In this document: positions 35,933 to 44,772 of the stretch, piece after piece
Numbering within the stretch: position 1 is the stretch's first letter
How the letters are laid out: each line of letters begins with the position of its first letter
Source: Leptospira montravelensis
GTDB lineage: Bacteria > Spirochaetota > Leptospiria > Leptospirales > Leptospiraceae
DNA: 64,000 bases
Reading direction: 5' to 3'
Assembly: GCF_004770045.1 (NCBI RefSeq)
Contig: NZ_RQFO01000014.1
Coordinates: forward strand, 124,001-188,000
The notes under the pieces: model-generated
What the model saw: the letters and a program-made list of their open reading frames with translations, nothing else
Databases searched by the model: none
What the model was told of the DNA's origin: nothing
Program-made: the position numbers and the translations under genes

Positions 35933-36286
35933 TTACTTAGCGACTTTGGTTTTTTCTACGATGGCGTTGAATACTTCTTTGTGGTTGTAAGCAAGGTCAG
36001 CCAAAGTTTTACGATCTAAGTTGATTCCGTGTGTTTTGAGTGCATGGATGAATTTTGAATAAGACATTCCATTTTCTCTTACTGCGGCATTGATTCTCGT
36101 AATCCAAAGTTTACGAAATTCGGACTTTTTCTTTCTACGGTCACGGTATGCCCATTGACCTGCTTTCATCACAGCCGATTTTGCTGTTCTGAAAAGTTTA
36201 GAACGTCCGCCTCTAAAACCTTTTGCTTTAGCGAGAACTTTTTTTCTACGATTCTTATGGATGGTTCCGTTGACTGCGCGTGGCAT
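35933..36286 (-). CDS. rplT: 50S ribosomal protein L20
   Basis: This 117-residue protein has the L20 signature ([20 protein letters not shown] and [20 protein letters not shown]). It binds 23S rRNA early in assembly and in some bacteria represses its own operon. It follows rpmI by 3 nt in the standard infC-rpmI-rplT order. Confidence 0.98.
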   Translation of the reverse strand: MPRAVNGTIHKNRRKKVLAKAKGFRGGRSKLFRTAKSAVMKAGQWAYRDRRKKKSEFRKLWITRINAAVRENGMSYSKFIHALKTHGINLDRKTLADLAYNHKEVFNAIVEKTKVAK

Positions 36287-36289
36287 CGT

Positions 36290-36490
36290 TTAACCTCCGT
36301 AAGGTAGAAGTTTTTCTACACGGTTATAATCGGTTTCGTGGATGAGGTGCATTCCACGGCTTTGGTGTTTCATCTTAGGAGATTTTTTCTCTAAGATATG
36401 TCTTCGGAACGCACAACCACGTTTAATTTTACCAGACTTGGTAAACTTAAAACGTTTAGCTGCTGCCCTATTTGTTTTTAGTTTATACAT
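36290..36490 (-). CDS. rpmI: 50S ribosomal protein L35
   Basis: This 66-residue basic protein shows the L35 pattern [20 protein letters not shown] and the C-terminal segment [20 protein letters not shown]. It lies between infC and rplT with gaps of 8 and 3 nt. Confidence 0.98.
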   Translation of the reverse strand: MYKLKTNRAAAKRFKFTKSGKIKRGCAFRRHILEKKSPKMKHQSRGMHLIHETDYNRVEKLLPYGG

Positions 36491-36498
36491 AGTTGTTT

Positions 36499-37062
36499 TT
36501 ATCCTTTAGGTTTTTCACTAATTGGGTTCATCACGACCACTATCGTCTTTCCGTCGTGTACCGGCATTTTTTCGGGAGAGGCATGCTCTTTTAGGTCCTC
36601 GACAAACCGGTTAACAATATTCATTCCAATTTCAGAGTGAACCATCTCTCTGCCTCGGAATCGAAGAGTCACTTTTACCTTATCACCCTTTTGCAAGAAT
36701 TCTAAAGCATGACGCTTCTTAATCTCGAAGTCATGGTTATCAATCCGCGGGCGGATTTTAATTTCTTTCACCGTGACAACGTGTTGTTTCTTTTTCGCTT
36801 CTTTCGTTTTTTTAAGAAGTTCGAATTTGTATTTTCCAAAATCGATCAACTTACAGACGTGAACATCTTGGTCTCCCGAGACTTCCACCAAATCAAGGTT
36901 AGCTTCCTTAGCTCTTTTTAGAGCTTCTTCCAGAGTAACGATGTCAGATCCTTCGTCAGAGACGAGCCGGATTGATGCTACATTGGTAATTTGTTCGTTA
37001 ATTCTGATGTGGGCGAATTTATCTTGGTTTGGGTTCCCTCTAGGGTTGGGCCGTTTCTGCAT
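36499..37062 (-). CDS. infC: Translation initiation factor IF-3
   Basis: This 187-residue factor binds the 30S subunit and checks start-codon pairing. The N-terminal domain contains [20 protein letters not shown] and [20 protein letters not shown]; the C-terminal domain contains [20 protein letters not shown] and [19 protein letters not shown]. It starts with a normal ATG preceded by GGAGACTGA, unlike the AUU start used for self-regulation in E. coli. Confidence 0.97.
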   Translation of the reverse strand: MQKRPNPRGNPNQDKFAHIRINEQITNVASIRLVSDEGSDIVTLEEALKRAKEANLDLVEVSGDQDVHVCKLIDFGKYKFELLKKTKEAKKKQHVVTVKEIKIRPRIDNHDFEIKKRHALEFLQKGDKVKVTLRFRGREMVHSEIGMNIVNRFVEDLKEHASPEKMPVHDGKTIVVVMNPISEKPKG

Positions 37063-37151
37063 TCAGTCTCCGAAATTTCTTTCAATTTCCAATTTCGGAT
37101 GAAAATCCAGGCGAGCAAGTACATTTCTTTAGGAAATGCGTAGTCGTTGGG

Positions 37152-38057
37152 TTAAAGCGAACCAGAAGGGCCTTCCCAGACCACAAGTTCCAAATACAAG
37201 GCAGCGGAATCCAGAATTTCTGGTAAAATGGGTATGAGGGAGACCAAATCTCCATGATTTCCCACTCCCATGCAGGAACCACCGTGGCAAAGCCGACTTT
37301 GTTGGTCATATAAGGCATACTGGATCAAATTATCAAAGGTTTTACCCGTATGAACTGGGGATTGGGACTGGACCAGTGCTAAAAAATGGAGGCCTTCACT
37401 TTGTCTGCGCTCTAATCGGATTCGGAGTCGGTTTTCTTTCGTGAGAGGTTCAGTAGCAAAAAGAAGCTCCCCTGCACCTGGATTCCATTTTTGGAAACTA
37501 TAAGATCCGACAACGCCCCCTTCCCTTTTCCATTCATATTTGATTTCGGATTTTGGTTTCCCTTGGGAATGGTTTTGACTGGGCTTGGGTCTAAGATCTT
37601 GCCATCCGTAGGAAGTAATTGCCACAGAGGCTCTCGCAATTTCCGTGATGGGAAAAGGAAAACGACTCCAGAGGCCAGGGATATCATAACTTTCCCAAGG
37701 TTGGACAATGTGTTCGCTTGTTTGGCAAGATAGTAGCCGATTTCTAGAATCATAAAAAGCAGCAACTACATAAAGAACCACTGGAGTTTCACCCAGGTTC
37801 TGTCCGCCAGTGATGACAATGCTTGGACAATCGAATTTAAGATCGCGACCAAGCCCGTCCACAAATTGCATGGGGCTCACCTTCCAACCCACAGTGAGTC
37901 CTTCCGCAAAGGGAAGGAGCTGCATAGGGATGGCATCGAACGCATCACGGGCGTCATACGGTGGATGGACGGGAAGATCCAAATCGTATGTAACCGGACT
38001 TTTTTGTTTTGTGATGATTAGGTTTTGTGGCACTGGAGGGATTGTAGATCCCCCCAA
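37152..38057 (-). CDS. Unknown protein between thrS and infC
   Basis: This predicted protein of about 300 residues is not one I recognise. Its central part is beta-rich with aromatic and Gly-rich segments (AEGLTVGWKVSPMQFVDGLG and VVLYVVAAFYDSRNRLLSCQ). No signal peptide or membrane segment is visible. The first codon is uncertain: the frame opens at a TTG (38057) with a G-rich stretch beside it, and a GTG eight codons later is possible. It sits within a normally tight thrS-infC-rpmI-rplT operon, 24 nt after the thrS stop and 89 nt before infC. Confidence 0.65.
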   Translation of the reverse strand: MGGSTIPPVPQNLIITKQKSPVTYDLDLPVHPPYDARDAFDAIPMQLLPFAEGLTVGWKVSPMQFVDGLGRDLKFDCPSIVITGGQNLGETPVVLYVVAAFYDSRNRLLSCQTSEHIVQPWESYDIPGLWSRFPFPITEIARASVAITSYGWQDLRPKPSQNHSQGKPKSEIKYEWKREGGVVGSYSFQKWNPGAGELLFATEPLTKENRLRIRLERRQSEGLHFLALVQSQSPVHTGKTFDNLIQYALYDQQSRLCHGGSCMGVGNHGDLVSLIPILPEILDSAALYLELVVWEGPSGSL

Positions 38058-38081
38058 AGGTTAGTCAAGAAATTTCTTTAT

Positions 38082-39995
38082 TTAAAGATCCCCTTTCAGA
38101 ACAGATAGAAATCCATCCCGTGAAACGGTTTCCGTTTTCTCTTCACCCATACGGCGGAAGGAGATGGAACCTGCTTCTTTTTCTTTATCCCCTAAAATTA
38201 AAGTGTAACTACTTCTTTTTAGGATGGAATCCCTAATTTTACTTCCAATCTTTTCGTTTCGAAGGTCTATCTCAACTCGGAAACCCTGCATTACTAAATC
38301 TTGATATACTTCTTTTGCGTAATCATTGTGTACTTCTGCCACAGTTAAGACACGGATTTGTGTTGGATTGAGCCATAGTGGAAATTTTCCTTCAAAGTGT
38401 TCGATAAGAATTCCAATGAACCTTTCGAGTGATCCGTAGATGGCTCTGTGAATCATTACCGGAGCATGTTTTTTTCCGTCAGAAGCAGTGAAATCTAATT
38501 CAAAACGACTCGGCATAGAGAAGTCAATTTGTACGGTTCCGCATTGCCATAACCTACCAAGGGAATCCTTGATATTGAATTCAATTTTAGGACCGTAGAA
38601 AGCTCCGTCCCCTTCTTTGATACCGTATTCAATTCCCTTTTTCTTCAAAGCATCGTGTAATGCTTGTGTGGCGAGGTTCCAATCCTCATCACTTCCTTGC
38701 GACTTTTCTGGCCTAGTCGCAATAAAAGTTTTGAATTCGGTAAATCCAAATTTTTTATACACATCAAAAGTAAAATCGATGATGTCCTCTACTTCGGATT
38801 CCACTTTATCAAGAGGTGCATAAATATGCGCATCATCTTGTGTGAAGGCACGTACACGGAAAAGCCCATGAAGAACACCAGACATTTCATGTCTGTGGAC
38901 ATTTCCCAGTTCCATAAACCTGAGGGGAAGTTCTCTGTACGAATGCATATGGTATTTGTAAATCAAACAACATCCAGGACAGTTCATGGGTTTGACTGCA
39001 AATTCACTTTCGTCGATGTCAGTGAAATACATGTTCTCTTTAAAATTATCCCAGTGCCCTGATTTTTTCCAAAGAGAGGAGTTTAAGATCGCAGGTGTTT
39101 TGATCTCTTGGTAACTGCGTCTAAAACATTCTTCCCGAATATAAGAAGCAAGAGTGTTCCAAAGAACGGTTCCCTTAGGATGCCAAAATGGAAATCCAGG
39201 AGCTTCATCTTGGAAACTAAAAAGATCCAATTCTTTTCCAAGTTTTCTATGGTCTCGTTTTTTTGCTTCTTCGATAAGAAAGATATATTCGTCTAACTGT
39301 TTTTTGGTGGGAAAAGACACACCGTAAATACGAGTAAGCTGTTTGTTTTTGGAATCTCCCTTCCAATACGCACCAGAAATCGCAGTGAGTTTGAAGGCTT
39401 TCAGTTGGCCAGTTCTCGCCACGTGAGGTCCGCGGCAAAGGTCATACCACTCCCCTTGTCCATATAACGAAACCGATGCGGAATCGAATCCTTGGATGAG
39501 TTCTACTTTATATGGTTCGTTTTCTTTTTTAAACTTTTCAATGGCTTCTTCTTTGGAAAGTTCCCAACGTTTGACAACTAGGTCTTCTTTGACAATTTTT
39601 GCCATCTCCGCTTCAATTTTTGGAAGGTCTTCTGGAGTTAAAATGGTAGAACCAAAATCTATATCATAAAAGAAAAAACCAGGGCCGTTTTCAATGACTG
39701 GTCCTACTGTTAGGCGTGCTTCTGGCCAAAGTCTTTGGACAGCCATCCCGAGTAAGTGGGCAGAAGAGTGATGGAAAACTTCTTTACCTTCCACATCATC
39801 AAAGGTGAGAAACTTTACCGTTGTGTTTGCCTGAGGAATAAAAGAAAGGTCAACAGTGCGACCATCGGACAAAACAACGGCTAAAGCTTTCTCTTTCAAG
39901 AAAGGCAGTTGGGCTTGGATAAAATCAGAAAAGGATTTACCCGATTCTAGTTCCTTGGAACTTCCATCTGGTAGTGTAATTGTAATTGCTGCCAT
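38082..39995 (-). CDS. thrS: Threonyl-tRNA synthetase
   Basis: This 637-residue class II synthetase charges tRNA-Thr. A TGS domain ([20 protein letters not shown]) leads to the editing domain ([18 protein letters not shown]). The catalytic core has the zinc site [13 protein letters not shown], motif 2 ([20 protein letters not shown]) and motif 3 ([20 protein letters not shown]). The C-terminal domain binds the anticodon. The reading frame extends upstream to 40127, but the TGS domain starts at the ATG at 39995, so I use that. It is the first gene of a long run on this strand. Confidence 0.97.
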   Translation of the reverse strand: MAAITITLPDGSSKELESGKSFSDFIQAQLPFLKEKALAVVLSDGRTVDLSFIPQANTTVKFLTFDDVEGKEVFHHSSAHLLGMAVQRLWPEARLTVGPVIENGPGFFFYDIDFGSTILTPEDLPKIEAEMAKIVKEDLVVKRWELSKEEAIEKFKKENEPYKVELIQGFDSASVSLYGQGEWYDLCRGPHVARTGQLKAFKLTAISGAYWKGDSKNKQLTRIYGVSFPTKKQLDEYIFLIEEAKKRDHRKLGKELDLFSFQDEAPGFPFWHPKGTVLWNTLASYIREECFRRSYQEIKTPAILNSSLWKKSGHWDNFKENMYFTDIDESEFAVKPMNCPGCCLIYKYHMHSYRELPLRFMELGNVHRHEMSGVLHGLFRVRAFTQDDAHIYAPLDKVESEVEDIIDFTFDVYKKFGFTEFKTFIATRPEKSQGSDEDWNLATQALHDALKKKGIEYGIKEGDGAFYGPKIEFNIKDSLGRLWQCGTVQIDFSMPSRFELDFTASDGKKHAPVMIHRAIYGSLERFIGILIEHFEGKFPLWLNPTQIRVLTVAEVHNDYAKEVYQDLVMQGFRVEIDLRNEKIGSKIRDSILKRSSYTLILGDKEKEAGSISFRRMGEEKTETVSRDGFLSVLKGDL

Positions 39996-40044
39996 AATTC
40001 TATACCCAGGTTTTCGCACGCGCATTCTCCCGAAAAGTAAAGTT

Positions 40045-40638
40045 TTACCAGAGTCTGCCGGAAACCAATGATTCTGTAATTTTCTGAAAACTATCCTCGA
40101 TGGACTCCTTCCTGCCAAAACCACCAACCATTTCTAAAACAATAAATCCATGTAGGAGAGACCTTAAAATCCGAATCCTATGGACTGCCATTTCGTCCAA
40201 AGATTCCAATCGAAAGACTTCCATACAAATCATAAGAATCCGATCTCCTAAAGGTTTTAGTTCTGGATCAGACTCAGTAGATTCAATGGTCAAAGGATAC
40301 ATGTGGGGATGCGTCTTCGCAAAACCTCTGTAAGCATTTAAAAACTGGGAAATCACAAGAGAACCCTGATCCGAGTTACGAATTTTGGAAGAAAGGCTAT
40401 CTGCTAATATCTGCAAGGACCTCCGTTTCATTTCTCTACGAACATCTTCAAGGTCTTGGATATGGTTGTAGAGCGAAGGAGTTCTAATTCCTAATTTTTC
40501 CGCAAGTCCGGCCAAACGAAATTCAGCAAAACCTTCTTCCATAATTAAATCCCAGGCCCCATCTAAAACCAATTGCCTTGTGATTTGGATTTGGCCTTTT
40601 TTGGGACGTCCATGTTTGTGTTTTATTTTTTTTGCCAT
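40045..40638 (-). CDS. TetR family transcriptional regulator
   Basis: This 197-residue protein has a basic extension ([13 protein letters not shown]) and a TetR helix-turn-helix: [20 protein letters not shown] leading to [20 protein letters not shown]. The C-terminal ligand region is helical (TetR_C-like). It overlaps the upstream hydrolase gene by 16 nt. The palindromes directly before the hydrolase start are probable binding sites for it, so it likely represses its own operon. Confidence 0.92.
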   Translation of the reverse strand: MAKKIKHKHGRPKKGQIQITRQLVLDGAWDLIMEEGFAEFRLAGLAEKLGIRTPSLYNHIQDLEDVRREMKRRSLQILADSLSSKIRNSDQGSLVISQFLNAYRGFAKTHPHMYPLTIESTESDPELKPLGDRILMICMEVFRLESLDEMAVHRIRILRSLLHGFIVLEMVGGFGRKESIEDSFQKITESLVSGRLW

Positions 40639-41513
40639 AAAAGTTTTACGTCAGAAGAAAACCGAGTGGGATCTTCCACAAAAGGATAATGACCTGAGTC
40701 TTCATATATTTTTACCGATCCATCCAAGGTTTTTGCGATCCACTGGGCTTCCTCTTCTGGTGAAGCGAAATCGGGATCTTTAGAACCCATCACCACATTG
40801 ACATTCCCAGAAGCAAATGGTAATGCTTCTTCGCATTCTTTTTTGGCAGCAAACAACATTGATCTAACGGCTGCCATACGACCTTCCTCTTTTAAATTGG
40901 TTTTTAATTTTTCAGATCTTTCTTTTAAATCTTTAGGAGGATGAACCGGAAATAAAGATTCATAGAATGATGCCCAGGCACTAGGTCCCCAAGGCCCACG
41001 AAAAGCAAGATGGATTAACGTATTCATTCCGAAAGACAATGATTCTTTATCTCGAACAAATGGACCCGAAAGAAGAAGTCCATGAACTCGATTTTTTTCT
41101 TTCGAACGAATGTAAACTGCCGAGGCAGCTGTCATCGAATTAGCGATGATATATACATTTTTTAAATCCTTCTCTCTGATAAATTCCAAAATATCTTCTG
41201 CGGTTTCTTTAGGTCCATAAGATGAAAAACTGACATCGGATTCTCCCATCCCCCGTAAATCAAAACGATACACGGTATTATCCTTTTCGAGGAGGAAAGC
41301 AAGTTCCGCATAACTTTCTTTGCGATCTCCAATCCCAGGAAGTAAAATCAAATTCCGTTTTCCCTTCCCGGTTTCTAAATACGCAATACGGCCTTCGCTG
41401 GTTTGGAAATAGGATGTTTGATTGGAAGGTTCGTTCTTTAGGTCTTCTCCCTTAATAAGGTAAGGAAATAGGAAGGAGAAAATGATAAAAATCGTGTGGT
41501 AGGTAGCTTTCAT
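40623..41513 (-). CDS. Exported alpha/beta-hydrolase
   Basis: This 296-residue protein has an N-terminal signal peptide (YHTIFIIFSFLFPYLIKGED) and an alpha/beta-hydrolase fold. The oxyanion-side strand is NLILLPGIGDRKESYAELAF, followed by TVYRFDLRGMGESD, a nucleophile elbow NVYIIANSMTAAS, and a terminal His in VKIYEDSGHYPFVEDP. The elbow reads A-N-S-M-T in place of G-x-S-x-G, so the Ser is present but both glycines are changed. It is the first gene of a two-gene operon with a TetR regulator. Substrate is unknown. Confidence 0.85.
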   Translation of the reverse strand: MKATYHTIFIIFSFLFPYLIKGEDLKNEPSNQTSYFQTSEGRIAYLETGKGKRNLILLPGIGDRKESYAELAFLLEKDNTVYRFDLRGMGESDVSFSSYGPKETAEDILEFIREKDLKNVYIIANSMTAASAVYIRSKEKNRVHGLLLSGPFVRDKESLSFGMNTLIHLAFRGPWGPSAWASFYESLFPVHPPKDLKERSEKLKTNLKEEGRMAAVRSMLFAAKKECEEALPFASGNVNVVMGSKDPDFASPEEEAQWIAKTLDGSVKIYEDSGHYPFVEDPTRFSSDVKLLWQKK

Positions 41514-41514
41514 A

Positions 41515-41554
41515 AAACTAATATCATTAGTTTATTTAACTAACGCAATTAGTT
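41515..41554 (-). promoter_or_regulatory. Tandem palindromic operator for the TetR-hydrolase operon
   Basis: AAACTAAT-ATC-ATTAGTTT (41515-41533) is a perfect 8-bp palindrome with a 3-bp spacer. A second, related inverted repeat (AACTAA-CGCAA-TTAGTT, 41538-41554) follows at once. Both lie directly upstream of the hydrolase start, where a repressor would block transcription. Their shared half-site (AACTAAT) suggests a single dimeric regulator, most likely the TetR protein in the same operon. Confidence 0.7.
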
Positions 41555-41667
41555 TTTTGACACTTTTCTCTAAATAAGAATTTTTTTCCAGATTTTTCCT
41601 ATTTTCCGACTTGCCCTACCCTTTCTAAGCTCAGATCATTCAATAACCTGATACGAATTGGTGATCC

Positions 41668-43017
41668 ATGTCCATTGTTACCTTCGAAGACAAAGAAAAC
41701 TTCCCTTTAGAAACAAACAAACCAGGAGCCACAATCCTAGAAACAGCTCTAAAACACGATTACCCACTCTACCATCTTTGTGGGGGAAATGCCAAATGTA
41801 CAACTTGTCGCGTTTTTGTGACTGATGGACTTCAATACCTGAGTATGCGTAATGACAGGGAACAAACTCTTGCCGATAGAAAAGGTTGGCCATCCCAGAT
41901 CCGACTTGCCTGCCAAACAGAAGTTTTTGGAGATATTTCACTACGCAGAATCATAAAAGATAATAAAGATTTAAAAACCGTAACCAGTGAATCAAAATCT
42001 TCCAAAACGGGTGAAGAATGTTATGCGGTAATTCTTTTTCTGGATATCAAGGGATTTACAGCATTTACGGAAGCAAGTTTACCTTATGATGTGGTTTTTG
42101 TTCTCAACCGATTTTTTCAAGAGATGAGTGAACCCATTTTGAACAATGGTGGGGAAATTGATAAGTTTATTGGAGATGGGATTTTAGCTTTTTTCCAATT
42201 AAAGAATAAAGACGAAGTTACTAAAAACGAAGAAAATTTGAAAAAAGCAAAACAGGAAACCATTCGTTCCGCCATCCGGGCTTGTCTTCGTATGTTTGAT
42301 CAATTGAAAAAATTCAATTTAGAAATGAAAGATAGGTTTAATTTCACCTTTGACATTCGCTTAGGACTCCATGCAGGAAATGTAATTTATGGTGATATTG
42401 GACATTCGGAATATAAAAGTCAAACTGTGCTTGGTGATACAGTGAATGTGGCTAGTCGTTTAGAAGCTTTGAATAAAAAAACAAATACAAACTTTTTAAT
42501 TTCCGATGAAATATTTAACTTAATCGGCTCTTCTTTATCTGTGAATAAAAAAGTAATTACCAAACTTCGTGGAAAGTCAGAAAAAATGACAGCCTATTCA
42601 GTGCTTGGCTTTAATGATTCAGACTCCATCCTATTAATTCAAAAATCACTCGATCGAGTTTTAGAGCACAATCCAAATTGGACATTAGGTTACTTAGACA
42701 AACTTAAAAGTTTTGTGAATGAAAATCTAAACAAAACATTGGATGAAACAGAAAATAGAGTAGATCCTCATGAATTTTCATCAATACTAGAATCCCTCAT
42801 TGAAAAATTAGGAAATCCTAAGTCTTTAAAAAAAGAAATCTCTAAAGTAAAATTAATTTATGAATCGCTTGGTATTTCAAAAAAAGATTTTCCAAAACTA
42901 GTACCAATCCTTATATCCTCCATAAGAGAAAACCTTCCATCAGAATGGAATGATAATTTAGAATCGATCTGGAGCCAAGTCACAATGGATCTCACAATAG
43001 AAACAATCGAATCCTGA
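41668..43017 (+). CDS. [2Fe-2S] ferredoxin-class III nucleotide cyclase with globin-like C-terminal domain
   Basis: This 449-residue protein has three domains. Residues 1-95 are a plant/adrenodoxin-type [2Fe-2S] ferredoxin with Cys38, Cys44, Cys47 and Cys82 (C-x5-C-x2-C-x34-C). Residues about 118-300 form a class III cyclase with metal Asp126 (FLDIKGFTAF) and Asp170, adenine Lys166 (EIDKFIGDGILAFF) and TVLGDTVNVASRLEAL. Residues about 310-449 resemble a globin sensor domain, with LKKEISKVKLIYESLGIS in the E-F region and FPKLVPILISSIRENL in G. The proximal His position reads Tyr398. It should make cAMP or cGMP under redox control. It is followed 48 nt later by the ABC protein. Confidence 0.88.
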   Translation: MSIVTFEDKENFPLETNKPGATILETALKHDYPLYHLCGGNAKCTTCRVFVTDGLQYLSMRNDREQTLADRKGWPSQIRLACQTEVFGDISLRRIIKDNKDLKTVTSESKSSKTGEECYAVILFLDIKGFTAFTEASLPYDVVFVLNRFFQEMSEPILNNGGEIDKFIGDGILAFFQLKNKDEVTKNEENLKKAKQETIRSAIRACLRMFDQLKKFNLEMKDRFNFTFDIRLGLHAGNVIYGDIGHSEYKSQTVLGDTVNVASRLEALNKKTNTNFLISDEIFNLIGSSLSVNKKVITKLRGKSEKMTAYSVLGFNDSDSILLIQKSLDRVLEHNPNWTLGYLDKLKSFVNENLNKTLDETENRVDPHEFSSILESLIEKLGNPKSLKKEISKVKLIYESLGISKKDFPKLVPILISSIRENLPSEWNDNLESIWSQVTMDLTIETIES

Positions 43018-43065
43018 AATCGTCCTTGCATTTCACTCAATCTCTGTTTTTCTGAAGAATAAACA

Positions 43066-44772
43066 ATGCCTTTAGAAAAAAAAAGAAAGCCATCTGAAAA
43101 CTGGATGCGTTTAACAGAAACCATACGACAACTAATTCAGTCAAAACAAGGTCCAGCAGCAATTCGTTACGGCATCACCTTGGTGATTCTTGTAATTTCA
43201 TTTAATATATTTAATGTCATTAATAGTTATGTAGGTCGTGACTTTATTTCTTCTATCGAACAAAAAAACTCAGTCGCTTTTTACACAAACGCAATCCTTT
43301 ACGCCATAGTGTTTATTATCTCTTCGGCCATAGGTTCTATGAACCGATTTGCGGAAGAAAGATTAGGAATTTTATGGCGAGAACAACTTACTTGGAAATT
43401 TACTGAAAATTATTTAACCGAGAGAACATTCCAAAAAATCATTGGGAGTCAAGGCATTGAAAATCCAGACCAACGAATCACTGATGATGTAAAAGCATTT
43501 ACCACAACAACCATTTCATTCACCTTACTTTTTATTGGTGGAATATTTTCAGCAATTTCCTTTTCGGGAGTTCTGTGGAGCATTAATCCAATTTTGTTTT
43601 TGGTTGCAGTTACTTATGCACTATCAGGAACAGTTTCGACTATCTTTCTCGGTAAATCACTCATCCGACTCAATTACGACCAATTGGACATGGAAGCAAG
43701 TTATCGAGCCGATTTACTTCACATTCGCCAACATGCAGAATCTATTGCTCTAACACATAGAGAAGCAAGAATGTCCGTACGATTAAAATCTAGACTAAGA
43801 AAGTTAGTGAATAATTTCCGAAAACTTATATCAGTAAACTTACGACTTAGCTTTTTCACAAATAACTATAATTATTTTATACAGATCATACCTATGCTTA
43901 TCATTGCTCCGAGTTATATGAGAGGCGAAATTGAATTTGGAGTGATTACGCAAGCTGCCCTTGCTTTTACTACTTTACTAAATGCATTTTCACTCATTGT
44001 GACTCAGTTCCAATCCATTTCGGCATTTTCTGCGGTTGTTAAAAGATTACATTCGCTGGAATCTGCCATGTCTGATGTTAGGTTGGAAGCATTACAAAAA
44101 AGAGAATCTAATTATAGTTCCGATACCATTTGTTTTGAAAATTTTACTTTATATTCGAATGACAGATCCAAACTTCTATTAGATAATTTAAAATTAATCA
44201 TTCAAAGGAAAGAACGTTGGTTGATAACCTCTGCCGATGATGCAGTTAAAATTAGTTTATTTCGTTCCATCGCAGGAATTAGCAATCACTCCGAAGGGAA
44301 AATTAAAAAACCAAATTGGGAAGAGATTCTATTTCTTCCAGAAAAACCTTATCTTCCTCCAGGAAGACTCAGGAATGTAATTGTTCCAGCATATTTAAAC
44401 TTAGAAGTATCAGATGCAGCAATTACGAAGGAACTAAAGAATATGGGCCTTGAATCCTTATTACGAAGGTTTGGTGGGATTAGAGCGTTAAAAGAATGGG
44501 ACGAAGAACTTTCGTTAGCAGAAAAGTATAAAATTGCTTTGATTCGTATCTTATTTGTAAAACCTAAGTTTCTGGTCCTTGACAGACCAGGCTCTGTTTT
44601 AGGAAAATTTGAAGTTTCGAAACTTCTAAAATTATTTCATAGACTAGGAGTTACGACCGTCGTCATCGCAAAAGATGAAGAGACAGTATTAGAATACGAT
44701 TACCACTTAAATATTTCTCATTTCGGAGAATGGACTCTTTCTTCTTTAAACTTAACTAACGTTCACACATGA
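43066..44772 (+). CDS. YddA/BacA-type ABC protein with a degenerate ATPase domain
   Basis: This 568-residue protein has five to six membrane segments in the first 330 residues. The hallmark family loop ENPDQRITDDVKAFTTTTIS is present, as in YddA, SbmA/BacA and ABCD proteins. The C-terminal 220 residues keep the NBD fold but lose its chemistry. Walker A reads SADDAVKISLF near residue 388 in place of GxSGxGKS. The signature reads LSLAEKYKIAL in place of LSxGEQQR. Walker B reads FLVLDRPGS, with Arg at the catalytic Glu, and the His switch is missing. ATP hydrolysis is unlikely. It overlaps the GH94-like gene by 4 nt. Confidence 0.85.
   Translation: MPLEKKRKPSENWMRLTETIRQLIQSKQGPAAIRYGITLVILVISFNIFNVINSYVGRDFISSIEQKNSVAFYTNAILYAIVFIISSAIGSMNRFAEERLGILWREQLTWKFTENYLTERTFQKIIGSQGIENPDQRITDDVKAFTTTTISFTLLFIGGIFSAISFSGVLWSINPILFLVAVTYALSGTVSTIFLGKSLIRLNYDQLDMEASYRADLLHIRQHAESIALTHREARMSVRLKSRLRKLVNNFRKLISVNLRLSFFTNNYNYFIQIIPMLIIAPSYMRGEIEFGVITQAALAFTTLLNAFSLIVTQFQSISAFSAVVKRLHSLESAMSDVRLEALQKRESNYSSDTICFENFTLYSNDRSKLLLDNLKLIIQRKERWLITSADDAVKISLFRSIAGISNHSEGKIKKPNWEEILFLPEKPYLPPGRLRNVIVPAYLNLEVSDAAITKELKNMGLESLLRRFGGIRALKEWDEELSLAEKYKIALIRILFVKPKFLVLDRPGSVLGKFEVSKLLKLFHRLGVTTVVIAKDEETVLEYDYHLNISHFGEWTLSSLNLTNVHT

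Noticed and set aside
38082..40127. Longer thrS frame starting at 40127
   Set aside because: The extra 44 codons overlap the TetR gene and precede the TGS domain; the ATG at 39995 fits the family start.
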